A stretch of 64,000 nt of DNA. Source: Plasmodium vivax (lineage: Eukaryota; Apicomplexa; Aconoidasida; Haemosporida; Plasmodiidae). Below the pieces are notes generated by a model. It worked only from the letters and a program-made list of their open reading frames with translations. It was not told where the DNA came from and did not search any database. This document shows positions 1 through 9,699 of this stretch, piece after piece; position 1 is the stretch's first letter, and every line of letters starts with the position of its first letter. The DNA is taken from assembly GCF_000002415.2 (NCBI RefSeq), contig NC_009914.1:868001-932000 (forward strand). Direction: 5' to 3'. Position numbers and translations under genes: made by a program.

Positions 1-1403
1 AACATATGGTAAGGTCCCTCCGCTGTTTCGTTAGTTGGTCAAACCTGTCTGCATGGTGCCACTCGCTAGCGTGATGCCGCTTACCTTTGCAAACGCGTGC
101 ATATGCCCACTCGCTTCTTCCCCCCGCAGGAACAAGATTTACCGGGAGAACTGCTTCCAGAAGGAGGAGAACAAGTGCCACGAAATGAAAAGCTTCTACA
201 AGATCATCTCCGGCATGCAGTCCAACATTGCCATCCTGTCGGCCGAGTACCACTACCTCAAAAACGACTTTGTCTTCGGCGACATGCACACGGATGATGT
301 GATGAAGAGCGATTACTTTAAGAAGCAAAATTATGAATACAGCATGCAGTTTTTTAAGGAGAAGATTGCACTCTACCCGGAGAGGATAGAAAACTTGTAT
401 TTCACCTTCGCCATTTTGCTCAGGGCCATGTGCAGGCTCAAGTCGCTCGTCAGTCAGTGCAAGTGCAACTCGGGTGAGTGAGGGCAGCCGCGGCAAAGCG
501 GCGTCGTTACGAAGCGACGCCACTTCTTAACAGCACCGCTTCGAACGACACCACTTCGTAAAGATGCCGCTTCTTAACACGCCACTTCCTAACATGCCAC
601 TCCCCCCCCCCCCGCAGGCCACGCGCAGAACGACAAGGAGGCTCTGAAGGTGCTGAACGACCTGCTGGGCAGCTTCTACCACTCGTGCGCCTCGGAGCAG
701 TTCCTCGAGCCCATCTTTCCCACCCAGGGGAAGGAGATACTCGCCAAATTTATGAACATAACAAACATCCTGGACTGCGTGCCCTGCGTGAAGTGCCGCC
801 TGCACGGCAAGCTGAAGACCACCGCTCTGCAGATAGCCTTGGTGGTGAGTGCAACGTGAGGGCGAGGGAGGGGGTCCTCCGACCTGCATACCTACCTACG
901 TGCGTGCGTAGCGGCACTGTTGACTTGTACATCTGCTTGAGCTTGCTTTATATTGCTCGCTTTTGCTCGCGTTTGCCCGCGTTTGCTCGCGCTTGCTCGC
1001 TTCTGCTCACTCTTGCATGCACACATGCGCGCGCTTTCCTTGCCACCGCAGGAGGGGATGAGTTACGAGCACATCGGCTCCCTCGAGCGAAACGAAATCA
1101 CGGCCCTCATAAACTCCCTGTACTACTTCGCCGACTCGATTATCATCCTGAACAAGTAAGTGCACTGACCGACGGAGCGGTGGGTCGGAGCGCTGGGTGC
1201 GTATTTTCCCCTTCCCCGTTCGTCGTGCAATTTTTCCGCTTCCCCCCCCGTGCAGGTTCGAAGAGAGGCAGAAACTAAAAAGAGCCACCTTCATTTTTTA
1301 CCTCCTGTCCTTCTGTTTCTTCCTCATCCTGATCATCTACTCCATCGTTTTTATTACCGTGCGCAATTGTAAGAAGATGAAGAAGAAGAAGAAAATAAGC
1401 TGA
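1..1403 (+). CDS. ERO1: Endoplasmic oxidoreductin 1 (ERO1), 3' part
   Basis: ERO1 is the ER-lumen flavoenzyme that re-oxidises protein disulfide isomerase. Inferred exons are 1-8 (end of an exon that starts outside the window), 130-473, 618-844, 1052-1155 and 1256-1403; all introns are GT-AG and the phases join cleanly. The junction of the first two gives the ERO1 hallmark IWNKIYRENCF. Exon 3 carries the Cys motif CVPCVKCRLHGKLKT, matching the CxxCxxC active-site/FAD segment of the family (human MDCVGCDKCRLWGKL). Exon 4 matches the conserved helix before the C-terminus. The last exon is unusual: about 22 hydrophobic residues from roughly ATFIFYLL to IVFITV, then a Lys-rich tail ending KKIS. 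This looks like a C-terminal membrane anchor with a KKXX retrieval signal. The N-terminal half lies outside the window. Identification is firm; the anchor is inferred. Confidence 0.93.
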
Positions 1404-2587
1404 GGGGGGTGCGCTGCAGCGGACCAGTCCCGAAGGCTCACTCGGGTGAGTCGCACCAGATGAGTCACACAGGAGCAGCGCGCCTGCCAGTAGAGGCACA
1501 CCCACTTGTAGACGTTCCCGCAGGGGAGGCATCACCAGGGGATTCAACTTTTAAAAACGCATCATGAATTAGCAAGTTTTCGGTTGACAAAAAAAAAAAA
1601 AAAAAAAAGAAAAAAAAAAGGAGCGGACTGTGGAGCGATGAAAAATGATAGAAGGCCAGACCGCTGATCTGGTCATATGTGTGTGTGTTGACCAGTAGGA
1701 CGACTTCCCTTTGGAGAGGCGTCACTCAGGTTCGTCCCTCCCCGGGTGGGTGCATCGCAAACGAGGAGGAGCGAGCATATATACGCTTAAATACAATCGC
1801 TTGCCTACACGCGCGCCGTGTGGACTCGTTAATGTGTCTCCCCCGAATGGCAAACAAAACTGCCCATTGGTGAATAATGGATGGTGACTCGCGACCGACG
1901 ACTTGCCCGCAGCCCCCTTCCCGTGTCTGTGAGAGAGTCCTTTCGTAGTTCTTCTGAAACGTGTGTGGAGGAGAGTCCTTTCGTAGTTCTTCTAAAACGT
2001 GTGCGTGGGAGATCCCTTTTGTAGTTCTTCCGAGACGTGTGCCTACGTCCGAGAGAAGTCTCCCCCGCGCACCCTCATTCGTTTTGTGAGTGTGTGTATC
2101 CCCGTCATCCGCCCCGTCATCCGCCCCGTCATCCGCCCCGTCATCCGCCCCGTCATCCGCCCCGTCATCCGCCCCGTCATCCGCCCCGTCATCCGCCCCG
2201 TCATCCGCCCCGTCATCCGCCCCGTCATCCGCCCCGTCATCCGCCCCGTCATCTCTTCACTTCGTCTTTTCGTCATTTCGTCACTTCGTCTTTTCGTCAC
2301 TTCGTCATTTCGTTACTTAGTCTTTTTTTCTTCACTTCGCCTTTTCGCCATTTCGCCTTTTCGCCATTTCGCCTTTTCGCCACTTCGTCACTTCGTCACT
2401 TCTCCCCCTCCACGCTGCTGCTACTGCTGCTGATGTATCTGCACGCGAATGCACGTCTCCCCTCCGCTTCCTTCCCCCAACTTGTAACTCCGTAATTCAG
2501 TAGTACAAAATAATTTGGCACCTTTTTGCAAAACTGGCAAATATTGCCCCCCCAAGTGGCAGACCGCTACTCCCATGTGGCATACTG
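1404..2587. other. Spacer between convergent ERO1 and FAN-like genes
   Basis: No credible gene. It contains an A-run at 1589-1608, a 12-bp minisatellite at 2101-2253 (listed separately) and a degenerate TTCGTC-type tract at about 2254-2400. Open frames here on both strands are only readings of the repeats. It probably holds the 3' UTRs of both neighbours. Confidence 0.6.
2101..2253. repeat. 12-bp minisatellite, 13 copies
   Basis: CCCGTCATC recurs every 12 bp from 2101 to 2245, with unit CCCGTCATCCGC. It is almost perfect, which suggests recent expansion. Because the unit is a multiple of three, it leaves open frames on both strands that read as four-residue repeats. Confidence 0.95.
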
Positions 2588-5500
2588 CTACCCCCAGCTG
2601 GCGCCCCTCCTGTGGATCTCCATCCGCCCGTCGGCCCCCGTAAGCAAAATATAATTGCAGGAGCCATTTCCACCGCCGCCTTCACCGCGGACTGCCAAGT
2701 CGCCCAAGCAGTCGGGGTGATTAATGAACGAAATGTACGCGGGGCTGAAGGAGCACCTGGAGGAGAAGACATTCGTCTTGGCCAGTCCCCCTGCAGCAGG
2801 GCCGTCAAGTGGGCCGTCAAGTGGGCTGTCAAGTGGGCCGTCAAGTGGGCCGTCAACTGGGCAGTCAACTGGGCAGTCAACTGGGCAGTCAACTGGGCCG
2901 TTAAAATGGTTCCAAACATTTATCGGTTCAAAAAGGATATCCCCAACCGTGTTAACGGCGCATAACTGTTGCCTGTCGTCACAGCCAGCCGCGATGAGGA
3001 AGCTACTCTTTCTTCTGAGCTCTGTGGGTCCCTTCGAAAGAACGTTCACCCAGTTCTCCCCCCGAATGTCATAGAAATACAGGTTGCTATCCCTGTCTAG
3101 GGTGAAGACGGTGTTATCATTAACCAAAGAGGAATAAATGATGCTGCTGAAGTTTTTTAGAAAAATTTGATTCAAATTTTTTTTCATCTTTTTCTCATAT
3201 AAATATTGCTTGGTCAGGTAATTTACGCTGATGTAACTTTGCTCGTACACCTTCTGGATGGTTTTGTAGAAATGCCTAACTTGCTCATTATCGTAGAGGT
3301 GAAAGAATTTCCCGGAGCCAAGTGCACTAATGCTACCACTATTGCCACTGCTACCCCCCCTTGGTGGGAATTTGCCGCTTGCCCGGAGGCCACTGGAGGG
3401 GCTGCTCCTCTTCCCGTTGAGGTTACCCAGCTGGAGAGGCTTCCTCCGAGGAACCCGTATGTCAAACAGCTTGAATCCATCCGAGTGAGTAAACAGCAAC
3501 TTATTTTTCAGCTGAACGAATTTCACCGCTTCGGTGAAATTATCATACACTTGTAAGCTGTGGAAGTCCCTCTCAATGCTTAACAGTTGCACCGTTTCGT
3601 CCGCCGACCCTGTGGCGAGGTAGCTATCGAAGAAGCTCATGCTGCTCACCGTGTCGTTGTGTAGCTTCCTCGTGATCATTTGATTATAAATATTTGCGTT
3701 GAGGAGGAAGTCGCTTTTTCTTTGCTTGCCTCTGCTCTTCTTCGCCCCCATGTGGGCGTCGTACTCGAACACGTCGTCGAAGGAGGATAGCAGCGAGTGG
3801 CTGGAGTCGCTCAGCGGGGTGTTCGAGCAGTCCCCAGAGTTGGCCGCTTCTCCCGAATTGGCCGCTTCCCCCGAATTGGCCGCTTCCCCCGAATTGGCCG
3901 CTTCCCCCGAATTGGCCGCTTCCCCCGAATTGGCCGCTTCCCCCGAATTGGCTGCCCCCCCCTCGTTCACCTTCAAAATGCTCTGCGGGTTTAAAAGGAC
4001 GACGTTCCCGCTGGACGTCCCTACGAGGTAGTTCCCCTGCGCGCTCGCCACGCACGAGAAGTTCTCGTCGCCGATTTTCAGCGAAATCAAATTATTGTTG
4101 TTCTTCATTTCGCTCCTAATCAGATCACCGTGCGTGATTATTTTTATGAACCCATTGTTGCAGACGAAGCAGACGTTTGATTGGTTGTAGCCTACCCCCT
4201 TGACGACGCAGGGGAAGTGGTCGCTTCTGTGTAGCTTCCACTGGTACGTTTGCAGATACTCTCCTCCGTAGGCTTCCGTTTCCGCCTCCCTCCTCCGCGT
4301 GTGTGTGACCTTCGTGTGTGTGACTTCCTGCGCGAGGGGGGCGCTCGCCGCGGGGCCCCGTCGCTTGTTCTTGCCTCGGAGGGGTTCCTCGCCTGCCCCG
4401 TCAGGAAGAGCGGCTCCCCCACCGGGGGGAGCGCCATGAGGGGGGCCCCCGCCAAGGCCGACCTCGTCGTAGCGCCGTTGCCGTTCCTGCTCCGCATAGT
4501 TGTCCTCCTCCCCTTCGTCGTCATCGGCGTCATCCTCGTATTCCTCCTCGTCGTCCTCCTCGTCTTCTTCTTCTTCCTCCCCCTCCTCTTCATCTTCATC
4601 TTCACCTTCACCTTGACTGGCGTCCGCGCCGCCCCCCAGGGCGCTGCGGCTGAGCAGGCGGCGGCGCATCCTCAAGTCCCGCCTGCGCTTGCGCCTGAAG
4701 AACAAGTCGCGCAGCACTTGGTTAAACACAGGGGAGTAGTACCAGGGGGCGTTCCTAATATCCTCCCTGTACCTAAAGGTGACGGAGGGCTTCCTACAGA
4801 CATGGTGTTCCCTAAAAATCTGGAAAGGGCATTGCCCGAATTCATGTAGCTGGGTTTTTAACGCCTTAGATGGCATGGTAGTAATGAGGGATTTAATTTT
4901 CTCGTTGAAGTTCCTCTCGAATTCGTTTTCCTCCTCCTGTCTTATTCTCTCTCGATGGGATTTATAGTTGGCCGTGGAGAGCTTCTCATTCAAGATCGTG
5001 TGCATGTAGGTAAGTGGATGAAACAGGTTGAAGTTTTCCTTGGCAATTTGCCCACTCTGCTTGTACCCAAAAATTATGTTAATCCATTCGTTTAGATGCT
5101 TATTTGCGTAGTTACTCTCCAGGGCGTTCTTCATTTTGGTTAAGAAGTCTTTCGCAGAGGAGGACCATTTGGGAAGGACCACGTCGTGTATGTTGCCCTC
5201 GTTGGAGCTGATGTTAAGTAGGTTTTTTAAAAAATCCTCATTATCTTCGTAAAACTCTGGGATTAATTCTATGAAGGACGAATTGGCATTCAAGGCAGTG
5301 TTGAAGGTCCCCTCGATGGAGAGGAAGATCCTGGAGAGCGTATCAAACTTGCCACTTTGCAACTTCAGCTGGCACTCCGGATGCAAGCGAATGAGGAAAT
5401 ACACAACGTATGCCAGCGTCGAGTAGTGGGAACCGTAGAAATAGTCGTGGTCTTGCATCTTCTCTATTAGAGAGTTCAACCTGTCTGTGTTTAGGCACCC

Positions 5501-7081
5501 CACTGGTTTTCTTAAATTCCTATACATGGAGTCATCATTCAGGTTGAGCTCTTCCCTTGTGTAGTCACACAAAATCCAGGGGAAGACGGGGTACTGCGAA
5601 AAGTCCTTTCTGCTCCTCCCCGCAATGCAGTTTATAAAATCTATGTACTCATAATTGGAGATGGCCCCCCCTTCCCACTTCTTCTGAATGGCATACACAA
5701 AGTTTTTATTCTCCTCTATAAAAAAACACTGGGGGTTAATTCTTTTTAGAACTGAAATGATTTGCTCTCTGTCCCCATACTGCACAAACTCCACGTACAG
5801 TGAGCTGTACTTCTTCTTACTCTCGTGATCGAAGATAATTTCCAATGCGTTTGGCTTCATTATTATGATCCTCTTAAACACGTGCAGGATGGACTCCGTC
5901 TTCCACTTCTTCTCCTTTTTATTTGTGAAATTCGGATTCGCTTGGAAATATATAAACTTATTTGTTATGTTAAGCAACCCCTTTGTCCTCAACAGCGGGG
6001 AGATTTTAAAAACCCAGTAGCCTTCCATTCGGTTGGTAATAATCCTTTCGTGGAGTCCAATGCTACTTATGTCAAATTTAATATTTTCTGTGAGCTTTTC
6101 CATCATCCGCTCGATGTACTTCTCCAGGTGTATTTCTTTAATGCTGTTCTGCGGTTGAGACCCGCTTCGACTGGGGCTCTGCGCTGTGGGGCTCGCCCCC
6201 GCTGCTGCGCCCCTGTCGTGTCGGCTGTCTCTCTCCGCGTGGTGGGGCAGGGGGCCCTCCCCTCCTACTACTCCAACTCCAACTCCTACACCTGCTCCTA
6301 TACCTCCCGCGCTGGGCCCCCCCTCCTGCTTCCTCTTCTTCTCCCTTATGAGTATCTCCATCTGCTTCTCATGCACCACCATGGCCACCTTTATCCTCAC
6401 CATTATGCCGTAGACCTCCCGCAGCTTCTTCGCGCTGCTCGCCGCGCCGTCGCACTGGAAGAAGTACACGAAGGGGGCCCCCCCGCTGACGGAGGGGCGC
6501 ACGTCACCAACAGAAGCGCGCATGTCGCCAACAGAAGTGCGCACCTCGCCACTCACCTTGCTCCCCGCCGGGGAAGACCCCTCCTCGTGCTCGTCAAAGT
6601 TGCTGAGTATCCTCTCGAACAGGGGGATCTTCTGATCAATCGTGCTGTTGTCAATCGAGCGGATCTCCTCGTCGTACTCGTTGTAGAGGCTATTCATCAC
6701 GTTGAGGAGGCGCCTGTTTTTCCGGTCATAGGTGAACTGCGACGTGCACCTCGTCTTCCCCCCATGCACGATCGTCTTCATTTTTATAACTTCGGATACC
6801 TTTATCACAATTTCGTTCCCCAGGGCGCCCATCTTGGCGTTTTCCATCTTCTTGAAGGGGAACTTCAGCACGGGCTCCTCCACGCTGTACGGCTCGAACA
6901 CCAGCGACTTCGAGCAGAGTCGCAGCCTCCCCCGCGCGGCAACCAGTGGCTGCGTCGAGGCGGTGTGCTGCCCTATCGAGGCGGGCTGCCTCCTCCGCAT
7001 CGTTACCAGCAAGTCATCCATGTACTCCTCATCCTCCTCCAGGAAGAGCAAATTGAAGCACCTCGCGGGCGACTTATCCAT
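2588..7081 (-). CDS. FAN-like PH-BEACH-WD40 protein
   Basis: A single-exon gene of about 1497 residues from the Met at 7081; the frame also allows Met at 7141 (1517 residues). The Met at 7081 is preferred because MDKSPARCFNLLFLEEDEE aligns with the N-terminus of FAN/NSMAF. Counting from 7141: a GRAM/PH-like region near 65-110, a PH-BEACH domain near 365-475, and a BEACH domain near 485-780. The BEACH domain includes YPVFPWILCDYTREELNLND and WINIIFGYKQSG, followed by NLFHPLTY. A Lys/Arg-rich stretch and an acidic tract (about 840-875) follow. WD40-type repeats then begin near 970 and include the segment around SYLATGSADETVQLL. BEACH proteins are large scaffolds in membrane traffic and fission; FAN couples receptors to neutral sphingomyelinase, but that role is not assumed here. 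Two tandem repeats interrupt the WD40 region: a GEAANS run and PVDCPVDG-type units at the C-terminus. Confidence 0.88.
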   Translation of the reverse strand: MDKSPARCFNLLFLEEDEEYMDDLLVTMRRRQPASIGQHTASTQPLVAARGRLRLCSKSLVFEPYSVEEPVLKFPFKKMENAKMGALGNEIVIKVSEVIKMKTIVHGGKTRCTSQFTYDRKNRRLLNVMNSLYNEYDEEIRSIDNSTIDQKIPLFERILSNFDEHEEGSSPAGSKVSGEVRTSVGDMRASVGDVRPSVSGGAPFVYFFQCDGAASSAKKLREVYGIMVRIKVAMVVHEKQMEILIREKKRKQEGGPSAGGIGAGVGVGVGVVGGEGPLPHHAERDSRHDRGAAAGASPTAQSPSRSGSQPQNSIKEIHLEKYIERMMEKLTENIKFDISSIGLHERIITNRMEGYWVFKISPLLRTKGLLNITNKFIYFQANPNFTNKKEKKWKTESILHVFKRIIIMKPNALEIIFDHESKKKYSSLYVEFVQYGDREQIISVLKRINPQCFFIEENKNFVYAIQKKWEGGAISNYEYIDFINCIAGRSRKDFSQYPVFPWILCDYTREELNLNDDSMYRNLRKPVGCLNTDRLNSLIEKMQDHDYFYGSHYSTLAYVVYFLIRLHPECQLKLQSGKFDTLSRIFLSIEGTFNTALNANSSFIELIPEFYEDNEDFLKNLLNISSNEGNIHDVVLPKWSSSAKDFLTKMKNALESNYANKHLNEWINIIFGYKQSGQIAKENFNLFHPLTYMHTILNEKLSTANYKSHRERIRQEEENEFERNFNEKIKSLITTMPSKALKTQLHEFGQCPFQIFREHHVCRKPSVTFRYREDIRNAPWYYSPVFNQVLRDLFFRRKRRRDLRMRRRLLSRSALGGGADASQGEGEDEDEEEGEEEEEDEEDDEEEYEDDADDDEGEEDNYAEQERQRRYDEVGLGGGPPHGAPPGGGAALPDGAGEEPLRGKNKRRGPAASAPLAQEVTHTKVTHTRRREAETEAYGGEYLQTYQWKLHRSDHFPCVVKGVGYNQSNVCFVCNNGFIKIITHGDLIRSEMKNNNNLISLKIGDENFSCVASAQGNYLVGTSSGNVVLLNPQSILKVNEGGAANSGEAANSGEAANSGEAANSGEAANSGEAANSGEAANSGDCSNTPLSDSSHSLLSSFDDVFEYDAHMGAKKSRGKQRKSDFLLNANIYNQMITRKLHNDTVSSMSFFDSYLATGSADETVQLLSIERDFHSLQVYDNFTEAVKFVQLKNKLLFTHSDGFKLFDIRVPRRKPLQLGNLNGKRSSPSSGLRASGKFPPRGGSSGNSGSISALGSGKFFHLYDNEQVRHFYKTIQKVYEQSYISVNYLTKQYLYEKKMKKNLNQIFLKNFSSIIYSSLVNDNTVFTLDRDSNLYFYDIRGENWVNVLSKGPTELRRKSSFLIAAGCDDRQQLCAVNTVGDILFEPINVWNHFNGPVDCPVDCPVDCPVDGPLDGPLDSPLDGPLDGPAAGGLAKTNVFSSRCSFSPAYISFINHPDCLGDLAVRGEGGGGNGSCNYILLTGADGRMEIHRRGASWG
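2801..2896. repeat. 12-bp coding minisatellite in the FAN-like gene
   Basis: Eight copies of GCCGTCAAGTGG-type units (later copies GCAGTCAACTGG) lie near the 3' end of the FAN-like gene. On the coding strand they read as four-residue PVDC/PLDG-type units. They sit inside the C-terminal WD40 region, so they are probably a surface-loop insertion. Confidence 0.9.
3838..3957. repeat. 18-bp coding repeat (GEAANS units)
   Basis: Seven near-identical 18-bp units encode consecutive GEAANS hexapeptides within the WD40 region of the FAN-like protein. Codons are almost identical between copies, which points to slippage or unequal exchange rather than selection on the peptide. Confidence 0.93.
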
Positions 7082-7141
7082 TTTGCCATCGCCTGGGGTG
7101 AGCGCCGAGGTCCACCGCAAAGGCCGCGAAAGCCGCTTCAC

Positions 7142-7852
7142 AAAACAGGTGTGAAATGGCTGCTCGCACTAGTGGGGGACGCTCCTTCGTAGGGGTGACT
7201 ATGCCTGTGCACGTGCGGAAGGCCCTTCCCCTTAAGCGACGAGCCGGCACGCTCCCCGCCCAGTGGCTCACCCATACTACGATTCTGCCTTCCGAGCGGT
7301 GAAGGCTTGACAAAACGGGCCAATCGTCCGCACGTAATTTTTTGTATGTACAAACAAGGGGGGGAAAAACTACGCCATGTAAGGGGCTGCGCTCCTTACG
7401 CGGAGTGGTACACCCTCGCAGAGTGGTATGCCGTATGCAACGTTGCACGGGCATCTTGCAGTTACCTGCGTTTGTTATATCTACTACTGTTCGCTTGAGA
7501 ATGTTCTTTATTTTTCTTTATATTTTTTTTTTCCCACCCTTTGCGCAATTAGGTCGCATCGCCCCATCCTTCATGTCGTTTTTTTTTTTTTTTTTTTTTT
7601 TTACGCACCACGTGTGGTTGGCGGAACCGGGGGAGAGAGAGGCCATAAAAAAGGGGAAATTTTTTCCCACGAAATGGGGGTGGCACATATGTCGCGCGGA
7701 CGAACGGGTTGCTCCCCCCTCCAAATTGGTTTGCAAATTGTGACTTAACAGTGGTGAGTTCATACATGTAGTTACAACGCAGGGGTGCGTCAACTTGTTT
7801 ACAAAGACGATGTGTGCAGTGGTGTCATTTGTGGGAGATAAACCGGTGGGGG

Positions 7853-7883
<31 letters not shown>

Positions 7884-8114
7884 TTCATTTGTATATTTAT
7901 TTTTTTTCCCTTGGGCCAAATGACGAATGGCACACGTTTTGGCCTGTATGGCGCGCTAAAAGGGTGCTGCTTTGGGGGGCGCCCCTCAAATACGTGCGCA
8001 GTGCAGGGGTAAGCCCATCAGCGCATCGATGCAGCTACACATCTGTGCGTACATTTACACACCTATACATATGTGCGTACATCTATACATGTGTGCGTGC
8101 CCGCGCGGCGGGGG
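7142..8114. other. Spacer upstream of the FAN-like gene
   Basis: No gene seen. It lies between two minus-strand genes and must hold the FAN-like promoter and the 3' UTR of the UBA-UAS gene. It contains a T-run at 7579-7602, a TTTA tetranucleotide tract near 7855-7885 and alternating CATACAT/GTACGC-rich DNA near 8040-8100. Confidence 0.6.
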
Positions 8115-9699
8115 CTACCCCTTCCGAAAGCGCTGCAGCCTCAATTTGTGCAGCTCCGACAGCTCGTTATTTATTTGGTTATACTCCACTGTGTTTTTTC
8201 CACCCTCGGCTGTTGGTTCATCCGTTGCTTTCAGAGACCCTTCGGGGCTGCCACTACCTTTACGTTTGCTATCTACCGCCTGGGCTTCCCCTGCCCCCGG
8301 GGGGGGCGTCCCTTTCAAAGGGTTAAAGGATCCATTTGCCTGAACGGCGCTGCACATGTTGTTGTGATTTGCTCCAGTTGGGGCTACCTCGTTGGGGAGT
8401 TCAAACGGGTGGGCGCCTTTGCTCTCCGCCCCTCCAGCTGCCCCCCCTCCCGCAGCTGCTCCTGCCAGTGGCCCTGCCTCACTTCGCGAAACCATCATCT
8501 CGATAAACTCGTACAGCTGGGACTGGGCACATATGGGGTCCTGGAAGTTTTTGATGTTCCACACTTTTATCTTCCGCCCGGTCCGTTTGCACAGGGCGCA
8601 GATGTGCGGCAGCTTCGTGACCTGCGGGGGGGCAAGCGCAGCACAGTAAATATGCCAAGGAGGTATACTTTCCATATGTAGAGGCGAGCCCACTTTTCAC
8701 GTCCCCCCCATTGGGGGTGAGGGGGTCGCCCCCTCTTCTCTTACCTTGTAGGTGCTGGTGAAGAGGAGCGCGTCCTGGTCGTGCTCGTGGCGCAGCCAGA
8801 AAATGAAGAAGTCCTTTATTATGTCCTGCACCATTTCGTTGTTCCAAATATCCCTATTCAACTTCAGCGAGTCAAATTCCGAATCTTGGATGCTCGCAAG
8901 AATGTACTTGTTTTCCGCTTTCGCCTTTTTCCTTGCCTCTTCCAAAGAGAGTGAGCAGATGAGAGAGGTGGGAGCAGAAAACAGCTTGCCAAACGTGTCC
9001 CCCAATTCCATTTCCTTTTTTTTCTCATTTTTATTCTTTGCATTTATGTGCAAAAAGTTTGCGTCATCCATGTCGTGAATTAACGCTTGGTTAAAATGCT
9101 TGTCTGGCTCCCTCACGCTGTCATCCCCCTGGGTGCTGCAACTTTCTTCCACTCGACTTTGTTTCTGGTGACTGCCTACTTGTGTGGCGTCTCCATCTGT
9201 AGTAGTCTCCTTGGGCTGTCCCCCCTGGGTAGGGGGCCCTCCGTTTATTTCGTAGTACAGCTGTAGAGCGTCGTTGCAGTTCCCGTTGCACATCTGGGGG
9301 GGGGAAGAGACACATGAGTATGAAGCGAGTCGATGAAGGAGATTCCCCGAGTGGGGGAGCAAAAGAAGAATACACACATAGGGGGCGCGAAGGACAGTCA
9401 CCAAGAGGCGGGGGAGGGGCATCCCCCCGTAAGTTTCCCCCCTCTTATGGTCGTACTTCCAAATAGTACTGGGCCATGTCCTCCGTTGCATCCTCTGTGC
9501 TAATTAAAAAAATGTAGAAGGCATTGTTAAGTGGGTTCGCTGTGCTGTTTGCAGGGAGATGCACTCTCCGCAGCTATGGAGTGCTCAGCGGGGGCATAAT
9601 CGGATGGGTATGCATATACGTGTGCGCCTTAGCGGCCGTTCCTTTCGCCCCTTTACCAATATGCATGAGGAATTCTTCGATCTCCCGTTTGCCCGTCAT
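8115..9699 (-). CDS. UBA-UAS domain protein (UBXN7/Ubx5-like)
   Basis: Four inferred exons on the minus strand: 9657-9699, 9457-9539, 8745-9293 and 8115-8621, giving about 393 residues. The N-terminus (MTGKREIEEFLMHI, then STEDATEDMAQYYLE and CNGNCNDALQLYYEINGG) is a three-helix UBA-type ubiquitin-binding domain. A disordered region of about 90 residues follows. The thioredoxin-like UAS domain comes next, with KAENKYILASIQDSEFDSLKLNRDIWNN and IIKDFFIFW, continuing in the last exon with LPHICALCKRTGRKIKVWNI. UBXN7/Ubx5 proteins bind ubiquitinated cargo and recruit Cdc48/p97 through a C-terminal UBX domain. No UBX domain is visible: the last 100 or so residues are low-complexity and end in ELHKLRLQRFRKG. 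The three introns are 117, 163 and 123 bp with C-rich acceptors. Domain assignment is good; exon 1 rests on splice and frame logic. Confidence 0.82.

Noticed and set aside
5825..7192. 455-codon plus-strand open frame
   Set aside because: It lies opposite the N-terminal PH-BEACH part of the FAN-like gene, shows no domain of its own and has atypical His/Leu/Arg composition.
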